The translations under genes were made by a program, and so were the position numbers. A model generated the notes under the pieces. That model did not search any database and was not told where the DNA came from. It saw only the letters and a program-made list of their open reading frames with translations. A DNA stretch of 64,000 nt from Crossiella sp. S99.2 (GTDB taxonomy: Bacteria > Actinomycetota > Actinomycetes > Mycobacteriales > Pseudonocardiaceae), in assembly GCF_023094165.1 (NCBI RefSeq), contig NZ_JALMDK010000005.1:434001-498000 (forward strand), in the 5' to 3' direction. This document shows positions 55,101-64,000 of this stretch, one piece after another (within the stretch, counting starts at the first letter, position 1; every line of letters begins with the position of its first letter).

Positions 55101-56636
55101 GTGCTCGAGGGGGAACCGCTGCTGCGACTGAGCGGACTCGGCAAACGCTACCCCGGCGTGATCGCGCTGGCCGGTGTCGACCTCGACGTCGCGCCCGGCG
55201 AGATCCACGCGCTGGTGGGGGAGAACGGGGCCGGCAAGTCCACTGTGGTCCGTTGCCTGTCCGGCATGGAAACGCCGGACGGCGGCGAGATGACCTTCGA
55301 CGGCGCGCCGCACCACCCGGCCAGCCCGGCCGCGGCACTGCGGGCCGGGATCCGGGTGGTGCACCAGGAACTGGCGCTGCTGCCCGAGCTGTCGGTGGCG
55401 GAGAACCTGTTCTTCGAGCACCTGCCCCGCCGATTCGGCCTGGTGGACAAGCGAAAGATCCGCCAGGACGCGGTCACGGCACTGGCGCGGGTCGGCCTCC
55501 GGGTCGACCCGCGCACCCCGGTCGGCAGGCTAGGCCTGGCCGCCCGGCAACTCGTGGAGATCGCCCGCGCGCTGGCCGCGGACAGCAGGCTGCTGGTGCT
55601 GGACGAGCCCACCGCCGCGCTCACCGGCGCCGAATCCGCCCGATTACTGGGCATCCTGCGCGAACTGGCCGCCGCGGGCACCGCGATCGTGTTCATCTCC
55701 CACCACCTGGCCGAGGTGCTGGCCATCGCGGACCGGATCACCGTGCTGCGCAACGGGAAGTCCGTGGCCACCCGCGCCGCCACGGGAGTCGGCGCGACCG
55801 AACTGGTGCGGCTCATGGTCGGCCGCGACCTCGCCGAGGAGTACCCGCCGCGCCCGGCCACCGCACGCGCCCCCGGCGCCGAACTGCTGCGCGCGGAAGC
55901 GTTGCGGGTGCACGGCGGCGCGGGCGAACTGGACTTCGCGGTGCACGCGGGTGAGGTGGTCGGCCTGGCCGGGCTGGTCGGCTCCGGCCGCACCGAGGCG
56001 GTGCGCGCGCTCTACGGCGCCGACCGTCGCGCCGGTGGCCGGGTCCTGGTGTGCGGCAAGCCCATCCCCAACGGCCGCCCCACCCGATCCGTCCACAATG
56101 GACTCGGCCTGCTGGCCGAGGACCGCAAGGACCAGGGCCTGCTGCTGGACATGACCGTCTCGGCCAACACCTCCCTGGCCGCGTTGCCGTTGGTGGCGCA
56201 CTGGGGACTGCGCAGCGGAAAACTCGAGGACCAGGTGGCGGGCACCCTGGTCGACCGGCTCGGCGTGCGCACCTCCGGCGTCCGCCAGGCCGTGCGCGCG
56301 CTCTCCGGCGGCAACCAGCAGAAAGTCCTGTTAGGACGGTGGCTGCTGGCCGACCCCGGCGTGCTCATCGTGGACGAACCCACCCGCGGCGTGGATGTGG
56401 GCGCCCGCTACGAGATCCACCGCCTGCTGCTGGAACTGGCCGAGGGCGGCAAGGGCCTGCTGGTGGTCTCCTCCGACCTGCCCGAGCTGATCGGCCTCTG
56501 CGACCGCATCCTGGTGCTCTCCCGCGGCAGGCTCGCCGGTGAGCTGACCCGCGCCGAGTTCGACCAGGAGAAGATCCTGGCCATGGCCTACTCGGGCTAC
56601 CTGACCAGCACCGACGAAGAGGACGGGCCGAGTTGA
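55101..56636 (+). CDS. Sugar ABC transporter ATP-binding protein (RbsA-like)
   Basis: A 511-residue double ATPase. Domain 1 has VGENGAGKSTVVR and LVLDEPTAALT. Domain 2 has LVGSGRTEAVRAL, ALSGGNQQKVLLGRWL and LIVDEPTRGVDVG. It is a paralogue of the ATPase encoded near 47 kb. The GTG start follows GGGGCAGG. Its stop overlaps the permease start by 4 bp (TTGA). Confidence 0.9.
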   Translation: MLEGEPLLRLSGLGKRYPGVIALAGVDLDVAPGEIHALVGENGAGKSTVVRCLSGMETPDGGEMTFDGAPHHPASPAAALRAGIRVVHQELALLPELSVAENLFFEHLPRRFGLVDKRKIRQDAVTALARVGLRVDPRTPVGRLGLAARQLVEIARALAADSRLLVLDEPTAALTGAESARLLGILRELAAAGTAIVFISHHLAEVLAIADRITVLRNGKSVATRAATGVGATELVRLMVGRDLAEEYPPRPATARAPGAELLRAEALRVHGGAGELDFAVHAGEVVGLAGLVGSGRTEAVRALYGADRRAGGRVLVCGKPIPNGRPTRSVHNGLGLLAEDRKDQGLLLDMTVSANTSLAALPLVAHWGLRSGKLEDQVAGTLVDRLGVRTSGVRQAVRALSGGNQQKVLLGRWLLADPGVLIVDEPTRGVDVGARYEIHRLLLELAEGGKGLLVVSSDLPELIGLCDRILVLSRGRLAGELTRAEFDQEKILAMAYSGYLTSTDEEDGPS

Positions 56637-57661
56637 AGACCGACGTCGCGACCACCGAACCCACCGCGCCGGAGCGTTCGCGGAGCAAGGTGCTGGGCCA
56701 GGTGCTCGGCGAGGCCGGGATCGGCGTCGCGCTGCTGGTGCTGGTGCTGGTGTTCCTGGCCTTCGCCCCGCAGTTCGGCACCGGCCAGAACATCCGCAAC
56801 ATCATGACCCAGATCACCCTGAACACCATTCTGGCCGTGGGCATGACCTTCGTGGTGCTCGTCGGCGGCATCGACCTCTCCGTCGGCTCGGTGCTCGCCC
56901 TCGCCGCGGTGGTCGCGGGCAGCCTGATGACCTGGGACGCGCTCAGTCCCGGCACCGGCCTGCTGCTGGGCGTGCTGGCCGCGGTGCTGGTCGGCGCGCT
57001 GTGCGGACTGGTCAACGGCGCGGTCACCGAACGCTGGAAAGTGCCCTCGTTCATCATCACCCTGGGCATGCTCTACGTGGCCCGCGGCGCGGCCCAGGAG
57101 TACACCGGCGCGCAGACCATCTACAACCTGCCGCGCGAGCTGACCCTGTTCGGCACCGCCACCTTCCTCGGCCTGCCCGCGGTGTTCGTGGTCGCGCTGG
57201 CCCTGGCCGGACTGGGCTGGTTCGTGTTGAGCCGCACCGTGTTCGGACGACTGGTCTACGCGGTGGGCACCAACGAGGAAGCGGTCCGGCTGGCCGGGCA
57301 CCGCACCGGCTGGATCAAGGTCAGCGTGTTCGTGATCGCCGGGGTGTGCGTGGGCATCGCCGCGGTGGTCTACATGGCCCGGCTCAACATCGCCAGCCCC
57401 ATCCTGGGCAACGGCTACGAGCTGAACGCGATCGCCGCGGTGGTCATCGGCGGCGCCAGCCTCACCGGCGGCCGCGGCTCGATGATCGGCACCCTGCTCG
57501 GCGCCTGCCTGCTCGGCGTGCTCAGCAACGGCCTGATCCTGCTCGGCGTCTCCGACTTCCAGCGCACCATGATCACCGGCGGCGTGATCATCGTCGCGGT
57601 GGTGCTGGACGCCTACCGCCGCCGGGTGGCCACCCGCCTCAACTCGGTCATCACCGCCTGA
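56633..57661 (+). CDS. Sugar ABC transporter permease (RbsC-like)
   Basis: A 342-residue permease with about ten helices and the signature AVGMTFVVLVGGIDLSVGSV. Also typical are VPSFIITLGMLYVARG and the loop AIAAVVIGGASLTGGRGS. Unlike the transporter near 45 kb, it has a single permease gene, so it is probably a homodimer. The TTG start overlaps the ATPase stop. Confidence 0.88.
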   Translation: MKTDVATTEPTAPERSRSKVLGQVLGEAGIGVALLVLVLVFLAFAPQFGTGQNIRNIMTQITLNTILAVGMTFVVLVGGIDLSVGSVLALAAVVAGSLMTWDALSPGTGLLLGVLAAVLVGALCGLVNGAVTERWKVPSFIITLGMLYVARGAAQEYTGAQTIYNLPRELTLFGTATFLGLPAVFVVALALAGLGWFVLSRTVFGRLVYAVGTNEEAVRLAGHRTGWIKVSVFVIAGVCVGIAAVVYMARLNIASPILGNGYELNAIAAVVIGGASLTGGRGSMIGTLLGACLLGVLSNGLILLGVSDFQRTMITGGVIIVAVVLDAYRRRVATRLNSVITA

Positions 57662-57801
57662 CCGACCCGTTCGCCGCGCGAGCGCGGTGAGCACAGGTGA
57701 GCACTTTCTGGGCCGGGAACGGTCTGGGGAGTGAGCCGCTTCCCGACGCAGTATTCCCCCAAGCCCAGCCACCCCGGCCGGGTCAGAATCGGGGAGTACC
57801 C

Positions 57802-58317
57802 ATGGGAATCGTCAGCAAGCGGGTGACCGCGGCCCTGCTCGGCGCCGCCGCCGTGGGTGGCGTGCTGTTGCCCGGCGCCACCGCGGTCGCCGCTCCGGCG
57901 CAGCTGGCCGCCAGCCAGTCGCCGGCCAGCATCGCCGCCGCGCAGGGCATCAAGATCGACGTGTTCACCAACACCGTCGACATCACCACCAAGATCTACG
58001 GCATCGTGGCCGACGCGATCAAGACGCACCAGAACCGCGGCGGCTACGTGAAAAGCCTGATGGAGGGCGGTTTCTACGACGCCCGCGAACGCTACAACGT
58101 CCTGGTCATCAAGGCCGACCACCCCTACGACGTGAACCTGCAGGGCAAGGTCTACGACGCGCGGGTGCACAGCGACGCCTACCCGGACTTCCACATCTAC
58201 GTCTTCGACTCCGGCACGGTGGTGAACCGGGGCGACGGCGGCTGGATCAACTGGGCCTTCCGCGGCTGGTTCGACCGCCCCGGCAACGGCGGCACCGTCA
58301 ACTTCCACAAGCCGTGA
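57802..58317 (+). CDS. Secreted protein, DGG-NW-F tandem family, member 1
   Basis: A 171-residue secreted protein with a signal peptide ending ATAVAAPA. The C-terminal 90 residues have YNVLVIKADHPYDVNLQGKV, a FHIYVFDSGTVVNRGDGG segment and WINWAFRGWFDR, ending GGTVNFHKP. The DGGxxNWxFxGxFxR pattern is shared by the next three genes and marks a domain of unknown function. I do not recognise the family. GGGGAGT precedes the ATG. The mature protein has no Cys. Confidence 0.75.
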   Translation: MGIVSKRVTAALLGAAAVGGVLLPGATAVAAPAQLAASQSPASIAAAQGIKIDVFTNTVDITTKIYGIVADAIKTHQNRGGYVKSLMEGGFYDARERYNVLVIKADHPYDVNLQGKVYDARVHSDAYPDFHIYVFDSGTVVNRGDGGWINWAFRGWFDRPGNGGTVNFHKP

Positions 58318-58337
58318 GCCAGAAGGAGCCTCTCGCC

Positions 58338-58805
58338 ATGAAGATCAAGAAGCTGCTTGCCGCCCTGCCACTGGCCGCACTGGCCCTACTGGGCGTGGCC
58401 ACCACTCCCGCACTGGCCGACACCGCCGCGGTGACCTCGGTGCAAACCTCCCCGTCGGTCACCATCCACACCGACCACACCGGCAACGGGTTCAAGCTCG
58501 CGCACGAGCTGAGCAAGGTCAACGAGAAGGACCGGGACAAGTTCGTCCGCCGCGCGGTGGACGTCGCCTTCGAGCAGACCGGCGGCCGGTACAACGTGCT
58601 GCTGTTCAACCTGTCCAACAACTACCAGGAACAGCTCGACGGGAAAGCCGTGTACGCCAACGTCGATTTCGACGGCGTCTTCTACGGGCTCTGGGTCTTC
58701 GACAGCGGCACGTTCGTCAACCAGGGCGACGGCGGCTACCAGAACTGGGGCTTCCGCGGCTGGTTCGACCGCAACGGCGGCACCGTCAAATTCCGCAGGC
58801 CCTGA
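58338..58805 (+). CDS. Secreted protein, DGG-NW-F tandem family, member 2
   Basis: A 155-residue secreted protein with a signal peptide ending TPALA. The mature part has YNVLLFNLSNNYQEQLDGKA, WVFDSGTFVNQGDGGYQNWG and FRGWFDRNGGTVKFRRP. It is closest to member 1 (both lack Cys in the mature part). AAGGAG lies 10 bp upstream, and the gap to member 1 is 20 bp, so the four genes look like one operon. Confidence 0.75.
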   Translation: MKIKKLLAALPLAALALLGVATTPALADTAAVTSVQTSPSVTIHTDHTGNGFKLAHELSKVNEKDRDKFVRRAVDVAFEQTGGRYNVLLFNLSNNYQEQLDGKAVYANVDFDGVFYGLWVFDSGTFVNQGDGGYQNWGFRGWFDRNGGTVKFRRP

Positions 58806-58824
58806 GCCAGGAGGAGCGACAAAC

Positions 58825-59229
58825 ATGAAGATCACTCACCGTTTTGCCGCCCTGGCCGCCGTGGTGGCCGCCGGGACCGCCACTCTCACTATGACGCTGC
58901 CCAGCGCGGCCGAGGCCGCCGCCGCCGGATTCCCGACCTGCGACCTCAGCGAGAAGGTCAAGGAACTCCAGCGCTGGGACACCAACAACCAGTACAACAT
59001 CATCGTCTGGAAGGAATCCGCCCGCGCCAGCAGCGATCTGCAGGGCGTGGCCGCGCAGGACTTCGCCAACTTCCACGAGTGCAAGAACACGGTGAAGCAC
59101 TCCAACTACTTCTGGGCCGCGTTCCGGGAAGGCACCTTCGTGCACCAGGGCGACGGCGGCTTCCGCAACTGGGCCTTCGTCGGCAACTTCCAGCGCGACG
59201 GCGAAACCGTCCGCTTCTTCCCCCGCTGA
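58825..59229 (+). CDS. Secreted protein, DGG-NW-F tandem family, member 3
   Basis: A 134-residue secreted protein; the signal peptide ends near AEAAA. The mature part has TCDLSEKVKELQRWDTNNQY, NIIVWKESARASSDLQGVA, a second Cys (HECKN) and GTFVHQGDGGFRNWAFVGNF. The two Cys are shared with member 4 and probably form a disulfide. GGAGG precedes the ATG. Confidence 0.75.
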   Translation: MKITHRFAALAAVVAAGTATLTMTLPSAAEAAAAGFPTCDLSEKVKELQRWDTNNQYNIIVWKESARASSDLQGVAAQDFANFHECKNTVKHSNYFWAAFREGTFVHQGDGGFRNWAFVGNFQRDGETVRFFPR

Positions 59230-59250
59230 CCCCTGATCGGAGTGAGAACC

Positions 59251-59652
59251 ATGAGCGTCAAGAGCATCAGCGTCAAGGTGCTGACCGCACTCGCCCTGGT
59301 CGGCACGGTGGCCGTGGCCGCGCCCGCGACCGGGTTCGCCGACGAGTACCTGCACACCTGCGACCTCAGCAAGAAGATCGACGAACTGCAGGGCTGGGGC
59401 GCGGACCGGAGCAACAACATCATCGTCTACAAGGACTCCGCGCGGGCCAACTCCTGGTTCGAGGGGGTCGTCTCGCAGGGGCAGAAGCAGGCGATGGCCT
59501 GCAACGAGCACTGGGCCCCCTCCACCTTCTACTGGGTGGTGTTCAAGGGGCGCGGCTACTTCGAGCACAAGGGTGACGGCGGTTACCGCAACTGGGCCTT
59601 CTACGGGGTCTTCGACCGGGACGGCGAGAAGGTCAACTTCCACGCCCGCTGA
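59251..59652 (+). CDS. Secreted protein, DGG-NW-F tandem family, member 4
   Basis: A 133-residue secreted protein with a signal peptide ending ATGFA. The mature part has HTCDLSKKIDELQGWGADRS, NNIIVYKDSARANSWFEGV, Cys in MACNEHW and HKGDGGYRNWAFYGVFDRDG. It is most like member 3. The ribosome site is CGGAGTGAG. It is the last of the four paralogues; a STAND ATPase gene follows after 168 bp. Confidence 0.75.
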   Translation: MSVKSISVKVLTALALVGTVAVAAPATGFADEYLHTCDLSKKIDELQGWGADRSNNIIVYKDSARANSWFEGVVSQGQKQAMACNEHWAPSTFYWVVFKGRGYFEHKGDGGYRNWAFYGVFDRDGEKVNFHAR

Positions 59653-59820
59653 CCGCCCGCGCGGGGTGTGGCCCAGCCGGGGCCGCACCCCGCGAAGCGC
59701 TGTCCAGGACTGTCCACAATGCACGAATGGGGGGTCCGGGAGTGCGCTTCGAGTTCACCTGGAGTACCGGATCAGCCCGGTCTCTCGCCGCCGGGGCCTG
59801 CGCGGTGCTTACCTCAGCCC

Positions 59821-61821
59821 ATGAACCGCCCCACCGTGCTGGCCGACCGGCTGCGCGACAAGCGCAGGCGTGAGTTCTTCGGCCGTGAAGCCGAACTCGC
59901 CGAGTTCACCGCCATGCTCGACCGCCTGGCCGGCACCCCGGCCGTGCTGTTCCTGCACGGTCCCGGCGGGATCGGCAAGTCCACGTTGTTGCGCAACTAC
60001 GCCGAACTGGCCGCGGACCGGGGCCGCCCGGTGTTCGAGGTGCTCGGCGGCGACGTCGGCGGTTCGCCGGAGGGCTTCCTCCGCCTGGCCGCGGCGGCCC
60101 TGACCGAACCGGACGCGGTGCTGCTGGTGGACGCCTTCGAGGAGTGCCAGCACCTCGCGCCCTGGCTGCAGGAGTCCTTCCTGCCGGAGCTGCCGGTGAC
60201 CGCGCTGGTGGTCCTCGCCGGGCGGTGCGCGCCCGATCCACGCTGGACCGCCGCCCCCGGCTGGAACCAGGTGCTGGGCGTGCGTGAACTCGGCGAACTG
60301 CCCGCGCCCGCGGTCGAGGAACTGCTGGCCGCCAGGGGCGTGCCGAACACGCGGTGGGCCGCGGTGACCCGCTTCGCCGGCGGGCATCCACTGGCACTGA
60401 GCCTGGCCGGCGGGATCGCGGTGCGGGAACCGGAACACAGCGGCCTCGCCGAACAGGCCGTGGCCTCGGCCCTGCTGCCGCACCTGCTCGCCGGGGACGT
60501 GCCCAGCCCGGCGCACCGCAGAGCCCTGGAGGTCTGCGCCAGGGCGTACGGCACCACCGAGGGCCTGCTGCGCGCGGTGCTGCCCGAGCACGACGCGGCC
60601 CCGCTGTTCGAGTGGTTGCGGCGGTTGCCCTTTGTCTCCGCCGGCCGGTACGGGCTGGCGCCGCACGACGTGGTGCGCGCGGTGCTGTCGGCCGACCTGC
60701 GCTGGCGCGACCCGGCCGGATTCGCCGACCTGCACCGGCGGCTGCGCGGGCAGGCACTGGCCAGGGTGCGCGACGCCTCACCGGCCACGGTGCTGCGCGA
60801 GGCCGCCGCACTGCGTTACCTCTACCGCGACAGCGGGGTCCCGTCCTACCAGCACCAGTGGCGCCGGGACGGCGAGGTGATCGAGGCGCCCTGCCAGGAA
60901 CGCGACCATCACGACGTGCTGGAACTGGCCCAGTCGACCGGTGAGGCGGAGCGCGTCCAGTGGTGGCTGGGCAGGCAGCCCGGCGCGTTCCGGGTGCTGC
61001 GCTGCGCGGACACCGGCGAGCTGGTCGGGGTCACCGCGTGGCTGCGGCTGCTGCGGCCGGAGCCCGCTGAGCTGGCCGACCCGGTGGTGGCCGCGGCCTG
61101 GCGGCACGCCGAGTCCACCAGCCCGCCGCGTGAGGGCGAGCACCTCGGCCTGGCCCGGTTCTCGATGCTCCGCACCGGACATCGCGGCGCGGGCCCGGCG
61201 CGGGACCTGATCCGGTGGCGGCTGCTGGCCGAGATGCTCCGCGGCGAGCGACTGGCCTGGACCTACCTGGTGGCCGAGGCCGGTGAGCCGTGGCGGGGCT
61301 GGATGACCGAGAGCGAACAGCCCCCGGCGGGCGAACCGCTGGAGATCGGTGGGCGGCTGTTCGCGCTCTACGCCCACGACTGGCGCGACCGCCCGGCCGA
61401 GCAGTGGCTGGCGGCGGCCGACCAGCGCCTGCTGGAGGGCACCGCGTCCGTCGAGGCCGGGGTGCTGTGCCGGGCCGAGTTCGACGAGGCCGTGCGCGAG
61501 GCGGTGCGCGCCCTGCACCGGCCCGAGGCACTGGCATCGAGCGCCCTGGTGCGCACCCGGCTGCTGGCCACGCACTGCGGCAGGCGCGCCGAGGAGGCGT
61601 TGCGCGAGGTGCTCACCACGGCCATCGAGGGCCTGGCCGCCGACCCGCACTGCGGCAAGGCGCACCGCGCGCTGGTGGTCACCTTCGTCACCGGCACCGC
61701 CACCAGGGAGGCCGCCGCCGCCCGGCTCGGCCTGCCGTTCAGCACCTACCGCAGGCACCTGGCCACCGGGCTGGACCGGCTCTGCGACTCGCTGTGGCAC
61801 TGGGCCAACCAAGCAGCATGA
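59821..61821 (+). CDS. STAND-type ATPase with C-terminal helix-turn-helix-like region
   Basis: A 666-residue protein. Residues about 18-260 form an ATPase domain (EFFGREAELAEF, FLHGPGGIGKSTLLRNY as Walker A, AVLLVDAFEECQ as Walker B). A middle winged-helix and helical region follows, then a domain with GNAT-like features near 380-560 (VQWWLGRQPGAFRVLRCADT). The C-terminus TREAAAARLGLPFSTYRRHL is a helix-turn-helix. STAND proteins act as signal-responsive switches. The direct target is unknown. An upstream ATG at 59668 is in frame but lacks family support. Confidence 0.78.
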   Translation: MNRPTVLADRLRDKRRREFFGREAELAEFTAMLDRLAGTPAVLFLHGPGGIGKSTLLRNYAELAADRGRPVFEVLGGDVGGSPEGFLRLAAAALTEPDAVLLVDAFEECQHLAPWLQESFLPELPVTALVVLAGRCAPDPRWTAAPGWNQVLGVRELGELPAPAVEELLAARGVPNTRWAAVTRFAGGHPLALSLAGGIAVREPEHSGLAEQAVASALLPHLLAGDVPSPAHRRALEVCARAYGTTEGLLRAVLPEHDAAPLFEWLRRLPFVSAGRYGLAPHDVVRAVLSADLRWRDPAGFADLHRRLRGQALARVRDASPATVLREAAALRYLYRDSGVPSYQHQWRRDGEVIEAPCQERDHHDVLELAQSTGEAERVQWWLGRQPGAFRVLRCADTGELVGVTAWLRLLRPEPAELADPVVAAAWRHAESTSPPREGEHLGLARFSMLRTGHRGAGPARDLIRWRLLAEMLRGERLAWTYLVAEAGEPWRGWMTESEQPPAGEPLEIGGRLFALYAHDWRDRPAEQWLAAADQRLLEGTASVEAGVLCRAEFDEAVREAVRALHRPEALASSALVRTRLLATHCGRRAEEALREVLTTAIEGLAADPHCGKAHRALVVTFVTGTATREAAAARLGLPFSTYRRHLATGLDRLCDSLWHWANQAA

Positions 61822-61897
61822 CCCCGCCGCCACCGGGTGCACCAGTAAGGTTTGTCGATCAGGGCAACCTAGAGGCCACGCTGGAGCGTATTTCACG

Positions 61898-63646
61898 GTG
61901 GTGGACGAAAACCAACGGTCGAGGACCGCGCTGCTGACCGACCGCCCCCACGCCGGGGCGGTTTTCGGTGTCCGGCTGAAACACTGGCTGACCAGGGAAC
62001 CCGTGCTGGCCGCCGGGTTCTCGCTGCTGGCCGCGATCGTGCTCACCTGGCCCACGCTGGCCGGGCTGACCGACACCATCCCGCAGGACACCGCCGACCC
62101 GCTGCTGCAGGCCTGGCAGGTCGCCTGGAACGGTCACGCGCTGCTGTCGGACCCGGGCAATCTGTGGCAGACCAACGCCTTCTTCCCGGCCAAGGACGCG
62201 CTCGCCTTCAGCGACAGCCTGCTCGGCTACGCCCCGGCAGGCCTGATCGGCAACGGTCCGGTGGCCGCGCTGGTCCGGTACAACCTGCTGTTCATCCTCG
62301 CCTACGCACTGGCCTGCGCGGGCGGATACGCGCTGGCCAGGCAGCTGGGCGCGAGCTGGCAGGGCGCCGCGGTGACCGGCTTCGCCTTCGCCTTCGCGCC
62401 CTGGCGACTGGCCCACGGCGGCCACCTGAACATCCTCTCCACCGGCGGCATCGCGCTCGCCCTGGCCATGCTGGCCCGCGGCCACGGCTTCAGCCTGCGC
62501 GAGGGCTACCGGCCCGACCGGGTCCGCCCCGGCTGGGCACTGGCCGGCTGGCTGGTCGCGGCCTGGCAGCTGACCCTGGGCTTCGGCATCGGACTGCCCT
62601 TCGCCTACGTGCTCGCCGGCGTGGTGCTGGTCTCGGTGATCCGCTGGTTCACCACCGGCCGCCCACCGCTGCGCAAACGCCTGTTCAGCTTCGACGTCGC
62701 CGGCGGCGCGGCCTTCACACTGACCTCGCTCCTGATGGGCCTGCCCTACCTGCGGGTGCTCGCGGCCAACCCGGACGCCCGCCGCAGCCTGTGGGATGTC
62801 GACGTGCACAGCCCGCCCTGGTACGGCTTCTTCCTGGCCCCCAACGAATCCGCGATCTGGGGCGACGTCAGCGAACGCGGCCGCGCCGGCCTGGCCGCCC
62901 CCGCCGAGATGACCCTGCTGGTCGGCCTGATCCTGATCACCCTGGCCGTCTTCGGCCTGACCGTGTCCGCCTGGTCCCGCAAAACCCGGGTGTGGCTGAC
63001 CGTAGGCACGGCCGTCTCGGTGACCCTCGCCCTGGGCACCAAGGTCTTCGGCGACGGCGAGTACACCTACCTGCTGCTCTACCACTACCTGCCGGCCTGG
63101 GACGCCATCCGCACCCCCAGCCGCCTGGTCGTCTGGACCACCCTGCTACTCGGCCTGCTCGCCGCGGGCGGCGTCACCTACCTGTGCGAACGCGCCCCAC
63201 GGCGCAACCGCCCCCTGGTCAGCGTCGCCCTGCTGCTGCCCGCGCTGCTGGTGCTGACCGAGGGCGCCAACCGCACCGCGCACCCCGAGGTCCCCACCTC
63301 GCCGGTGGCCATGCGCACGCTGCGTTCCCCGGCGCTGATCCTGCCCTCGGACCAGATCGAGGACCAGCAGACCATGTTCTTCTCCACCGACGGCTTCCCG
63401 GTGCTGGCCAACGGCGGCAGCGGTTTCCTACCCAAGATCACCGACGACATGCGGCAGCGGACGAAGAACTTCCCGGACGCGGCGAGCGCGGCGTACCTGC
63501 GGCAGCTGGGCGTGCGCACCGTGGTGGTGCACAACCGGCCGCGGAACAACCCGGCGTTCCAGCGGGCCAGGTCCGCGCCACTGGGGGAGCTGAACATCGT
63601 GGGCAAGCGCGTGGACGACGACGTGTACATCTTCTCCCTGGAGTGA
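61898..63646 (+). CDS. GT-C-like polytopic membrane protein
   Basis: A 582-residue protein with about ten to eleven hydrophobic segments in residues 25-470 and a soluble tail. After the first helix, an exposed loop has DTIPQDTADPLLQAWQVAWN, the acidic loop position used by GT-C glycosyltransferases that take polyprenyl-phosphate sugars. FAFAFAPWRLAHGGHLNILS and WDAIRTPSRL also fit. Such proteins add or move sugars on the outer face of the membrane. The start is one of two adjacent GTGs (61898 or 61901), after GGAG. Confidence 0.7.
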   Translation: MVDENQRSRTALLTDRPHAGAVFGVRLKHWLTREPVLAAGFSLLAAIVLTWPTLAGLTDTIPQDTADPLLQAWQVAWNGHALLSDPGNLWQTNAFFPAKDALAFSDSLLGYAPAGLIGNGPVAALVRYNLLFILAYALACAGGYALARQLGASWQGAAVTGFAFAFAPWRLAHGGHLNILSTGGIALALAMLARGHGFSLREGYRPDRVRPGWALAGWLVAAWQLTLGFGIGLPFAYVLAGVVLVSVIRWFTTGRPPLRKRLFSFDVAGGAAFTLTSLLMGLPYLRVLAANPDARRSLWDVDVHSPPWYGFFLAPNESAIWGDVSERGRAGLAAPAEMTLLVGLILITLAVFGLTVSAWSRKTRVWLTVGTAVSVTLALGTKVFGDGEYTYLLLYHYLPAWDAIRTPSRLVVWTTLLLGLLAAGGVTYLCERAPRRNRPLVSVALLLPALLVLTEGANRTAHPEVPTSPVAMRTLRSPALILPSDQIEDQQTMFFSTDGFPVLANGGSGFLPKITDDMRQRTKNFPDAASAAYLRQLGVRTVVVHNRPRNNPAFQRARSAPLGELNIVGKRVDDDVYIFSLE

Positions 63647-64000
63647 CCCCGCCGACGCAATTCCGAATCACAGCCGGTTGCCTGAACAACCTGCCGCGGG
63701 TTAAGGTCTTTCCCGTGACTGCCGGGTCGGCCTTGAGCCACTACCGAGTTGGGTTCCCGGCCTCCGCGTGAGGCCAGGGTGGGCCAGGAGCCCACCACCC
63801 ATTTCCGCAACATCCCACGACGGTGTGCTATCCCGTCGTCTTCGCGCGCCCCCAGCCCTTGAGCTGCGCTGACGTGCGCCTTCCTCCGTAACACCCGCAA
63901 CGCCTGTCGCGCTGACGCGCGTCAAAACCCCAAGCACCCGTCGTACTGACGGCTGCCCACATTCGCTTTCCGCTCGTTCCGACGAGCGGCTATCAGTCAT
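63647..64000. other. Non-coding 3' region with several small hairpins
   Basis: No convincing gene is visible. Small hairpins are ACGACGG/CCGTCGT (63817-63839), TGACGCGCGTCA (63913-63924), CCGTC-GTACT-GACGG (63938-63952) and CCGCTCGT-TCCG-ACGAGCGG (63970-63989). The window ends here. Confidence 0.5.

Noticed and set aside
63701..64000. Minus-strand frame running to the window edge
   Set aside because: Low-complexity Arg/Ser/Gly composition, overlaps several hairpins, and shows no coding signature. It cannot be judged past the edge.

Overview
The window is high-GC actinobacterial DNA. I place it in the Pseudonocardiales (Pseudonocardiaceae-like) by inference, from an EspG/PPE-like/DUF3558 type VII secretion island, an Asp23-AmaP-DUF6286 envelope operon, SARP and STAND regulators, and many small secreted proteins. 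I saw no rRNA, tRNA, insertion sequence, prophage or CRISPR array.

Layout. 0-4.8 kb: a minus-strand operon runs from a RibD-C reductase through an ECF sigma factor and a zinc-finger anti-sigma/Asp23 fusion to a set of Asp23, AmaP and DUF6286 envelope proteins. 4.9-13.2 kb: zapE, an ABC-F ATPase, a DUF2252 protein, a GAF regulator, an I36 inhibitor, and an aldehyde dehydrogenase/DUF779 pair. 13.3-18.4 kb: a self-sufficient CYP102-type P450 fused to its reductase, a convergent TetR gene that shares an operator motif with it, and rocD. 18.6-24.4 kb: a secreted lactonase-fold protein, an SGNH esterase, an AfsR-type SARP and an M23 peptidase. 24.6-27.5 kb: type VII substrate and chaperone genes without a secretion machine. 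27.7-33.9 kb: a GH20 hexosaminidase with a propeller lectin domain, a glutamate-type binding lipoprotein and a copper P-type ATPase with a CsoR-like operator.

The standout region is 34.2-43.6 kb, eight minus-strand genes that look like one operon. It encodes an Agd3-like secreted deacetylase, a PelF-type GT4 glycosyltransferase, a polytopic membrane protein, a LegB-like 4,6-dehydratase, a sugar nucleotidyltransferase, an epimerase/reductase, a spherulin-4 (GH135-like) protein and a GH114 endo-alpha-1,4-polygalactosaminidase lipoprotein. This is a bacterial counterpart of the fungal galactosaminogalactan (GAG) cluster, with the PelF step of the bacterial Pel system. I infer that it makes, exports, deacetylates and trims an alpha-1,4-linked amino-sugar exopolysaccharide.

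44.2-57.7 kb holds two CUT2-type sugar ABC transporters, one with a DeoR regulator and one with a LacI regulator, separated by menC, a snapalysin and a VOC protein. 57.8-63.6 kb holds four tandem secreted paralogues of unknown function, a STAND ATPase and a GT-C-like membrane protein.

A second unusual element is a dispersed intergenic repeat family with a strict 21-22 bp period. Units are often arranged as tandem copies facing inverted tandem copies. Blocks lie at 7914-8045, 33921-34161, 44106-44183 and 52740-52871, always just downstream of gene 3' ends. At 7914-8045 the array exactly fills the gap between two convergent stop codons.
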